DNA of 64,000 nucleotides. It comes from Mycobacterium sp. 1245111.1. GTDB taxonomy: Bacteria > Actinomycetota > Actinomycetes > Mycobacteriales > Mycobacteriaceae. A program made the position numbers and the translations under genes. Below the pieces are notes generated by a model. The model made no database searches and was not told where the DNA came from. It saw nothing but the letters and a program-made list of their open reading frames with translations. The stretch's first letter is position 1; each line of letters opens with the position of its first letter. Below, piece after piece: positions 58,675-64,000 of the stretch. Where the stretch lies: contig NZ_LZLV01000044.1 in assembly GCF_001673405.1 (NCBI RefSeq), forward strand, positions 1 to 64,000, written 5' to 3'.

Positions 58675-59943
58675 TCAATCTCCTATATGCGTTTTCTCAA
58701 GAGCGCCGGACCGCGGTCGCTGCGCCACCGAACGCACCGGTACGCGTCCCCAGCCGAACACATTCGGCATCTTGACCCGTTGCAGGCCCGCGACGTCTAC
58801 TTCGAACTCGGGGATCAAGTCCAACAGGGCATCGATGGCAATGCGTCCCTCCATACGCGCCAGTGCCGCGCCGAGACAGCTGTGTATTCCGTAGCCGAAT
58901 CCGAGGTTGTGGCCGGAGTGCCGACGATTGATGTCGAAGCGATCTGCATCGACGAACGCACGCTCATCCCTGGTGGCCGAACCATTGATGAGCATCACCG
59001 GCTTGTGCTTGGGTATCACCGCGCCGTGAAGCTCGACATCGACGTTGCTCCAACGGATGTCGTATTGCGATGGCCCCTCGTAACGCAGCAGCTCTTCGAA
59101 CGCGGCGGGGATGAGGCTTCGGTCTCGCCTCAGTGCCTGCCATTGGTCCTGGTGTCGCGCAAACACCACAGCGGCGCTGGCGACCAGCTTGGTCACCGTC
59201 TCGGCGCCCGCACCGCCGAGCAACGACGCAAAGGCCGAAATCTCCACGTCGTCGAGGCAGGTCATCGTGCCGTCATCGCGTTCGACCTCAACCTGGGTGA
59301 GCCGCGAAATCATGTCGTCTTGCGGGTTGGCGCGCTTCTCGACGACAAGGTCGTAGTAATTCCTCCACATGGTCACCGCCGCCTCGCGGCCGTGCGGCGT
59401 CGTGCTGACGTTTCCCGGCTCGCGTTCCAGCATTGTGTCGAGCCAGCGCCGGATCTGCTGGCGACCGTCCGGCGGCACCCCCAACATCGTGGTGATGATC
59501 TCGACGGGGAACAGCGCCGAGAAGTCCTCGACCATGTCGAATGACGTCACATCGATGTTTTGCGCGATTGTGTCGATCACCTTCCTGATCATCGGCTCGA
59601 GCTTGGCGATTGCACGCGGGGTAAATACCTTGTTCACCAGCGACCGCATTCTGGTGTGCTGCGGAGGGTCCATCATGATGATCGCCCCTTGCGGGATCAC
59701 CGCGTCAGGATCGACGAAATGATCGAGCGTCACACCCTTCGTCGAGGAATACGTTTCGTGATCACGCATTGCGCTCGCGACATCCGCATAGCGGGAAAGC
59801 GCCCAGAAGTCGTACTGCGTGCTGTGATAGACGGGCGCCCGATCGCGTAGTTGGCGGTAAGTCTCGAATGGATCGTTGAAGAATTCATCCGAGAAGGGAT
59901 CGAAGTGAACGGATCCCGGAGACGTGCCGGATCGATCGTTCAT
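58675..59943 (-). CDS. Cytochrome P450 (paralogue of the 34869 P450)
   Basis: A 422-residue P450: I-helix GGAGAETVTKLVAS, K-helix ELLR in FEELLRYEGPSQY, heme loop FGYGIHSCLGAALARME. It is the closest relative in this window of the P450 at 34869 (same DPFSDEFFN start, VFTPRAIAKLEP, FSALFPVEIITTMLGVP). ATG 59943 (MNDRSGTSPGSVHFDPFSDE) is taken; the longer frame lies in promoter DNA. Followed three bases later by a DapB-like gene; the operator at 60057-60072 lies upstream. Its SnoaL-like partner is upstream at 60111. Confidence 0.92.
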   Translation of the reverse strand: MNDRSGTSPGSVHFDPFSDEFFNDPFETYRQLRDRAPVYHSTQYDFWALSRYADVASAMRDHETYSSTKGVTLDHFVDPDAVIPQGAIIMMDPPQHTRMRSLVNKVFTPRAIAKLEPMIRKVIDTIAQNIDVTSFDMVEDFSALFPVEIITTMLGVPPDGRQQIRRWLDTMLEREPGNVSTTPHGREAAVTMWRNYYDLVVEKRANPQDDMISRLTQVEVERDDGTMTCLDDVEISAFASLLGGAGAETVTKLVASAAVVFARHQDQWQALRRDRSLIPAAFEELLRYEGPSQYDIRWSNVDVELHGAVIPKHKPVMLINGSATRDERAFVDADRFDINRRHSGHNLGFGYGIHSCLGAALARMEGRIAIDALLDLIPEFEVDVAGLQRVKMPNVFGWGRVPVRSVAQRPRSGALEKTHIGD

Positions 59944-60056
59944 TGCTTCTCTTCGCCTTTCGATGTGCGCCATGTGATGTTGCGTCATGTGGCCGGTGAG
60001 TTCGGCGGTCCTGGTCTCTCCATGTCCTCTCGGCGTAAATTCTTCTTCGCAATATT

Positions 60057-60072
60057 GAGAATCTACCTTCTC
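60057..60072. promoter_or_regulatory. Copy of the recurrent inverted repeat upstream of P450
   Basis: GAGAATCTACCTTCTC; with flanks it reads TGAGAA-N6-TTCTCA, perfect six-base arms. It is in the 167-bp gap between the SnoaL-like stop and the P450 start, about 115 bp before the P450, and shows that the P450-DapB-like pair has its own promoter. Confidence 0.65.
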
Positions 60073-60110
60073 AGATGATCGTACGGGCTGGCCTCGCCTT
60101 GGCTGGAGCG

Positions 60111-60662
60111 CTATGCCTCCACGCCGCCCTCCTTTAGGAAGTTGATGGTGTACTCTTGGCCGGTCAGCCCGTCGGGCTCGAGCCCGATCAGCGCCAGCAA
60201 CGACTTCCACTCGGCCGAGTCGACAAACCAATCCCAGCGCGTGATGCGCCCGTTCTCGTCGGTCCAGATATAGTCCCATTCCCTCAGTTCCAGCCGCGTC
60301 CCGTCCTGAAGTGTGCCCGCATAGGTGTCGCAGGAGGAGAAGCCCCAATCCCCGGCCACACATTCGAATGGGCTGATTAGTTGGTAGTCCGGCATGTGCT
60401 TCCACCACATGCGCCATTCCGGAGTGAGAATATCGCCGTCCGGCGCGTACTTGGCGATGGCCGCCGCGACCTCGTCGGAGAGCATATCGGCGGCCGACTG
60501 CGGGACACCGTCGTTGAACAGTGGACTCATCATCACCGAATCGGGTGCCCAGACGAACTCGTCGCCGAATGTGACGTGGCGGTTGCGTTCAATCGGTTTC
60601 GCGTAGCCCTCCCACTTGGCGAAGGCAATCCTTTCGTGTAGCTCCACGCGGTTCCGGGGCAT
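60111..60662 (-). CDS. SnoaL-like protein paired with P450 (paralogue of 36103)
   Basis: A 183-residue NTF2/SnoaL-like protein starting MPRNRVELHERIAFAKWEGY, about half identical to the product of 36103. Shared parts: VMMSPLFNDG, EWRMWWKHMPD, TYAGTLQDGT, REWDYIWTDENGRITRWDWF. It is encoded 15 bp after the LLM gene and upstream of the homologous P450, opposite in order to the 34869-36103 pair. The conserved Trp/His/Asp residues point to a real active site, possibly dehydration or isomerisation of a P450 product. Function unknown. Confidence 0.72.
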   Translation of the reverse strand: MPRNRVELHERIAFAKWEGYAKPIERNRHVTFGDEFVWAPDSVMMSPLFNDGVPQSAADMLSDEVAAAIAKYAPDGDILTPEWRMWWKHMPDYQLISPFECVAGDWGFSSCDTYAGTLQDGTRLELREWDYIWTDENGRITRWDWFVDSAEWKSLLALIGLEPDGLTGQEYTINFLKEGGVEA

Positions 60663-60677
60663 CTCATGTCCTTTCGG

Positions 60678-61631
60678 CTAATACAGCTCGGCGAACCTCT
60701 TTAAATAGGGCCATGCGATCGCGGGCGGTATCCCGCCGCATAACGGCGAGACGTTGAACACCTCACCCGCTGCGACGCGCTTGCGCGCTTCGTCGACCGA
60801 GAGGATCACGTGTGACGACGTATTGCGGAGCTCGTCGATGGTCGTGGCAGTGGTGATGTTGGCAGACACGGCGTTGTCGGGGTTCCACTCCGAGTAGGCC
60901 GTCGCATCGTGCAGGAGGTACTTGCCGATCTCGTCCCACGCGGCGTCGACGTCGTCGGCGACGAAGCAGTTGGTCGTGGCGTCACGCTCGGGGATAAGCA
61001 CGAGGCCGGGCTCAAACCCGTTGTCGCGGCACGCCTTTTCGTAGGCTTCCCGCATTCCGGGCACTCCGCCGTTGGCCAGCAACCCAAGACCGTTGCGTCC
61101 GGCGCGCCGGGCGGCCGCCAGGCTGGCACCGCCCCAGCTCATCATGGGCCCTTCCGGCGTGCGCGGTCGCGGGGTGACCTTCATTCGCCTGCCGTCATGT
61201 TCGATCTCTTCGCCGGCGAGGAGGCGGCGTAGTAAGCCGAGTTTCTCGTCCGCCAGCCTGCCGCGGTCGGACATGGAGAGTCCGAAGTGATCGTATTCCT
61301 CAGCGCGATAACCGATTCCGAATACATAGGTGGCTCTGCCCGCGCTGATGTGATCCAGCACGGCGATGTCCTCGGCTAGCCGTGCCGGATCGTAGAAGGG
61401 CAGCAGAATCGTCAGGGTCAGCATCAGCTGCTTCGTGCGAGCGGCGATGGCCGCGCCGAGCAGCAACGGCGACGGCAGATACCCGTCGTCTGCGCAGTGG
61501 TGTTCACATAGTACGACGGCGATACAGCCGTGCTGCTCGGCCCATGCCGACATCTCACTGGCCGCGCTGTACAACTCGCTGGCGGGCGCCCCGATGGAGG
61601 GCGCTCGCATGTCGAACCGAAGGGTGAACAT
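60678..61631 (-). CDS. F420-type LLM-class oxidoreductase
   Basis: A 317-residue luciferase-like monooxygenase-fold protein starting MFTLRFDMRAPSIGAPASEL. Motifs: VVLCEHHCADDGYLPSPLLL (the conserved EHH), LTLTILLPFYDPARLAEDIA, GRATYVFGIGYRAEEYDHFG, and WGGASLAAARRAGRNGLGLL. It probably uses F420 in mycobacteria, though FMN-dependent relatives exist. Eight bases after the SDR at 61640, so co-expressed with it. Substrate unknown. Confidence 0.88.
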   Translation of the reverse strand: MFTLRFDMRAPSIGAPASELYSAASEMSAWAEQHGCIAVVLCEHHCADDGYLPSPLLLGAAIAARTKQLMLTLTILLPFYDPARLAEDIAVLDHISAGRATYVFGIGYRAEEYDHFGLSMSDRGRLADEKLGLLRRLLAGEEIEHDGRRMKVTPRPRTPEGPMMSWGGASLAAARRAGRNGLGLLANGGVPGMREAYEKACRDNGFEPGLVLIPERDATTNCFVADDVDAAWDEIGKYLLHDATAYSEWNPDNAVSANITTATTIDELRNTSSHVILSVDEARKRVAAGEVFNVSPLCGGIPPAIAWPYLKRFAELY

Positions 61632-61639
61632 AGGGCTGT

Positions 61640-62473
61640 CTAACCGCGCTGCCGCGCGTCGGAACCCATGACATCGGCACTTGCCTGCATGATCAGACGA
61701 ACCACTTCGTTGCGTGTCATGGACTTGAAGAGTTCAGACGCCATGCGGACGTCATCGCCCGTGGCGATCGTCGGTCCGTTGCCAAGATTGGCGAACGCCT
61801 CATCCACCACGCTGGCCGCGGTCACTGCACCAGGGGGAATCTCGTCGACAGATGTGAGCCGGCCGCGCTCGAACTCCAGTTGCCGCAGAGCGGGCGTGTC
61901 GGTCATGCCAAGGACCAGACCCAGGACGTCGACGCCCTTGTCGTGCAACTCCGCCCACAGCCCCTCGGTGAAAACCATGTCGAAGGCCTTGGTTCCACCG
62001 TATGCCACCATGTTTCGTCCACCGGCCAGCGCGGCCCCCGAAGTAAAGTTCACGATGCCGCCTCGTCCTCGCTCCACCATGAGGCCGGCGAAGTGGTGAC
62101 ACAGCCGCATCAGCACCAGACAGTTGCGTTGCAACAGCGCTTCGGCTGCCGATACCGGATTGGCAAGAAATGGTTGGTAATTCGGATCCCCCCCGGCGCA
62201 GTACACCAGCATGCCGATCTCGAGGTCTGCGGTGGCGTCGATAATGGACTGCGCAGCGTCGGCCTCAATGAGATCGACGGCGAGCGTTCGAGTTTCGACA
62301 CCGGTGCGCGAGTGAATCGCCTCAGCCACCGTGTCGAGAAGGTGTTGGCGACGAGCGACGAGCGCAACGTTCACTCCTTCCTGCGCCAACCGCTCGGCGA
62401 AGAGCGTGCCGCATCCGTCGGACGCGCCGACGATCAGCGCCCACGGCCCGTATTTCCGGGCGATGTCACCCAT
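61640..62473 (-). CDS. Short-chain dehydrogenase/reductase
   Basis: A 277-residue SDR starting MGDIARKYGPWALIVGASDG (ATG 62473), overlapping the SnoaL-like stop by eight bases. The cofactor motif is GASDGCG with RxLAxEG, VYCAGG replaces NNAG, and the Ser/Tyr/Lys are in IVNFTSGAA and MVAYGGTKAFDMVF. This KYGPWAL-IGASDG subgroup lacks the C-terminal DGG motif and is often found with lipid genes. Function: NAD(P)-linked oxidoreduction, substrate unknown. Confidence 0.86.
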   Translation of the reverse strand: MGDIARKYGPWALIVGASDGCGTLFAERLAQEGVNVALVARRQHLLDTVAEAIHSRTGVETRTLAVDLIEADAAQSIIDATADLEIGMLVYCAGGDPNYQPFLANPVSAAEALLQRNCLVLMRLCHHFAGLMVERGRGGIVNFTSGAALAGGRNMVAYGGTKAFDMVFTEGLWAELHDKGVDVLGLVLGMTDTPALRQLEFERGRLTSVDEIPPGAVTAASVVDEAFANLGNGPTIATGDDVRMASELFKSMTRNEVVRLIMQASADVMGSDARQRG

Positions 62474-62873
62474 GGGCGGCCGCCACTCCGGCGAGCCGCA
62501 CCGAGGTGTAGGTACGACGGTCGATCCGCCAACCATCTGCGGTGCGCACGGCGTGGTCGTCGTAGTAGCCGACGGGATTCGCACCCGAGCCATCCTCCAT
62601 CAGGATGAGAGCGTCGACGTAGGTGCGGATCGTCGCGGTGTCGCCGTCGATTGCTATGGCCTGGTTGGTCATTCGATGGATCGTGTGCGCCGCGCCGACG
62701 TGGGCTGCCTCCATAAACGCTGCGATCTCTGAGCCACCGGTCCACTGGCCGACCACGCCGTAGTCGATATGGGCATCTTCGGTGAAGACCGCCGTGAGAA
62801 GCGAGTACTGCTGGCTATCGATTGCCGTCGCGTATCGGACCGTGAGGTCGAAAAGGTCGTCGTGGTCGGACAT
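62466..62873 (-). CDS. SnoaL/NTF2-like protein
   Basis: A 135-residue SnoaL-like protein starting MSDHDDLFDLTVRYATAIDS. VFTEDAHIDYG, HVGAAHTIHRMTNQAIAIDG and DGWRIDRRTYTSVRLAG give the fold, close to the steroid-isomerase/scytalone-dehydratase side of the family (Asp/His pair in AHIDYG and TIHRMTNQ). It overlaps the alcohol dehydrogenase stop by one base (TGATG), so its product may work on that enzyme's ketone. Confidence 0.82.
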   Translation of the reverse strand: MSDHDDLFDLTVRYATAIDSQQYSLLTAVFTEDAHIDYGVVGQWTGGSEIAAFMEAAHVGAAHTIHRMTNQAIAIDGDTATIRTYVDALILMEDGSGANPVGYYDDHAVRTADGWRIDRRTYTSVRLAGVAAAHG

Positions 62874-63922
62874 CAGCGGTCGCCGTTCGGGTGGATCACG
62901 ACGCGCGGCGGTCCTTCGGACCGCCGCACCGCCTCGAGCGCTGCGGGCACCTCGTCGAGACCGATGATGTTGCCGACGCTTGGCAGTGGGTTCAGCTTCC
63001 CCTCGACGACCGCATCCAGAACGCCATACCAGTCCTGCGGTAGCGGCCCTCCACCGAACTGCAGAGTGAGGCCGTTTCGAGTGGCTGCGGTGATGTCGAC
63101 GGTGTCGCCGGTGTACCAGCCGCCCGCGCAGTAGATGCGCGACGAGAACTCAGCCTCCGCGACAATCTTGTCGATGAGACCCGCAGCACCAACGCATTCG
63201 AACACCACCGCGGAGCCGGCGAGGCGGCGTTCGGCACGAACCGTGCGGAAGGCCTCGAACACCGACTGCTGTGCTGGGTCGACCAAAACGTGCGCGCCGA
63301 AACCGGATTGGGCCAGTTCGCGACGATCGGCGCTGAAGTCGGAGACGATGATGGGATCAATCCCGCGTGCGCTGAGCGCAGCGACCGCGGACAGTCCGAT
63401 GGCACCGGCGCCGAGAACGATCGGGATTTCGCCGGGCTGCAAGTTCGAGGCGCGGACATAAAACTCGCCGACCGCGAAGGCGTCGACCACCGCGACTGCA
63501 TCGCTTGACACCGAACCCCCTACCACCCTCGCCGTCGCCTCGGGTACGACGAGCAATTCACCAAAGCTGCCCTGCGCCTCGGGATGCTGTCCGATGATGC
63601 GCAAGCCCCCGGCGCCGCCGTCCACCAACCGAATCGGCATCGATGTCACCCGGGCTCCGATGGGAAAGGCGTCGCTGCATCCAGGGCCGTGGCCGATCAC
63701 TTCACCCACGAACTCGTGACCCATGACGATGTCGCGGTCGGGGTCGTAGAGCGATCGGCCCGTCGGATCGTCGATCGCCAACTCCGGATGGTCCATGTAG
63801 TGCACATCGGACGCGCAGATCGCGGTGCTAAGGGTCTTGAGTAGCAAATCGCCCTGCCCGGGAACGGGATCGGCAGTCTCGCGAACCGTAAGCTCACCGC
63901 CTCGCAGCACCACGGCACGCAC
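62873..63922 (-). CDS. Zinc-type alcohol dehydrogenase lacking the structural-zinc cysteines
   Basis: A 349-residue medium-chain dehydrogenase: ICASDVHYMDHPEL (catalytic Cys), GHEFVGEVIGHG (catalytic His/Glu), IVLGAGAIGLSAVAALSARG (NAD(P) site), FECVGAAGLID. The four-Cys lobe for structural zinc is missing; its place is taken by TSMPIRLVDGGAGGLRIIGQ. GTG 63922 is the start. First gene of a five-gene leftward operon (ADH, SnoaL-like, SDR, LLM, SnoaL-like). Oxidises a secondary or primary alcohol; substrate unknown. Confidence 0.88.
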   Translation of the reverse strand: MRAVVLRGGELTVRETADPVPGQGDLLLKTLSTAICASDVHYMDHPELAIDDPTGRSLYDPDRDIVMGHEFVGEVIGHGPGCSDAFPIGARVTSMPIRLVDGGAGGLRIIGQHPEAQGSFGELLVVPEATARVVGGSVSSDAVAVVDAFAVGEFYVRASNLQPGEIPIVLGAGAIGLSAVAALSARGIDPIIVSDFSADRRELAQSGFGAHVLVDPAQQSVFEAFRTVRAERRLAGSAVVFECVGAAGLIDKIVAEAEFSSRIYCAGGWYTGDTVDITAATRNGLTLQFGGGPLPQDWYGVLDAVVEGKLNPLPSVGNIIGLDEVPAALEAVRRSEGPPRVVIHPNGDR

Positions 63923-63947
63923 TGGCTGTCACATCCTCGTGGAATAA

Positions 63948-63975
63948 TCTCTACTATTAGAGAATAATTCGTCTA
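63948..63975. promoter_or_regulatory. Palindrome and weak copy of the recurrent repeat upstream of ADH operon
   Basis: TCTCTACTATTAGAGA (63948-63963) is an inverted repeat with perfect six-base arms. It overlaps GAGAATAATTCGTCTA (63960-63975), whose left half matches the recurrent motif and right half only partly. It lies 26 bp upstream of the alcohol dehydrogenase GTG, near the right edge of the window. Confidence 0.5.
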
Positions 63976-64000
63976 ATTACTGAGTCGACCGTAGAATGCG

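Noticed and set aside
14175-63975. Recurrent repeat as KstR, KstR2, Fur or IdeR sites
   Set aside because: KstR sites have AAC-N2-GTT, KstR2 sites CAAG-N2-CTTG, and Fur/IdeR boxes are GATAATGATAAT-like or TTAGGTTAGG-like; the N4-spaced GAGAAT/ATTCTC form fits none well.
1-64000. CRISPR arrays, tRNA/rRNA genes, prophage or intact insertion sequences
   Set aside because: No regular direct repeats with spacers, no cloverleaf or rRNA-like stretches, and no transposase, integrase or terminal inverted repeats were seen.

Overview
The window is high-GC DNA that most resembles a mycobacterial chromosome, probably a non-tuberculous Mycobacterium. The signs are a TIGR00027-type methyltransferase cut by the left edge, mycofactocin-type dehydrogenases, F420-type LLM oxidoreductases, CaiB/BaiF CoA-transferases, several P450s, and an operon organised like the cholesterol side-chain (igr) operon. 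I see no rRNA, tRNA, phage, intact insertion sequence or CRISPR array. Over 90 percent is coding, and many neighbours overlap by 1-8 nt (ATGA, GTGA, TGATG), so most genes sit in translationally coupled operons.

Layout. 1-9 kb: partial methyltransferase, Baeyer-Villiger-type monooxygenase, an SDR-like protein divergent from a LysR regulator, a TetR regulator, two divergent alpha/beta hydrolases and a GMC oxidoreductase, then 0.8 kb with little but a possible hydrolase remnant. 9.4-14.2 kb: minus-strand operon amidohydrolase-SDR-aldehyde dehydrogenase-NDMA-type alcohol dehydrogenase. 14.3-21.6 kb: TetR, a substrate-binding-protein-like protein with no signal peptide, three dihydrodipicolinate-reductase-like (DapB-like) proteins, a P450 and an MFE-2-like SDR. 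21.7-31.2 kb: seven SDRs in divergent pairs, an AveC-like membrane protein, a hydrolase, a further DapB-like protein and a VOC protein. 31.2-36.7 kb: CoA ligase, SnoaL-like protein, CaiB, P450, and a second SnoaL-like protein.

36.6-43.4 kb holds the most informative unit: P450, acyl-CoA dehydrogenase, MaoC, DUF35, acyl-CoA dehydrogenase, MaoC, Ltp2-like thiolase/aldolase, TetR. This is the gene content of the M. tuberculosis igr operon (cyp125-fadE28-fadE29-chsH2-chsH1-ltp2), with the ChsH2-like protein split in two and the dehydrogenase positions rearranged. 43.6-64 kb: aldehyde dehydrogenase, an 800-residue fused CaiB, two more amidohydrolases (one with a MaoC; one with two dehydrogenases and a CoA ligase), a catalytically dead-looking isochorismatase-like protein, two LLM oxidoreductases, a fifth DapB-like protein, a fourth P450 and a second alcohol dehydrogenase.

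Together the enzymes can hydroxylate or oxidise a substrate (P450s, BVMO, GMC, SDRs, ADHs, ALDHs), activate it as a CoA thioester (two ligases, CaiBs), dehydrogenate and hydrate it (dehydrogenase pairs, MaoCs), and cleave it retro-aldol fashion (Ltp2-like plus DUF35). The substrate is unknown; a branched, terpenoid- or sterol-like lipid is my inference. The main finding is a recurrent 16-bp inverted repeat, about GAKAAY-N4-RTTMTC, at around a dozen promoters from 14 kb to 64 kb. It implies one regulator ties these operons into a single, apparently undescribed catabolic regulon.
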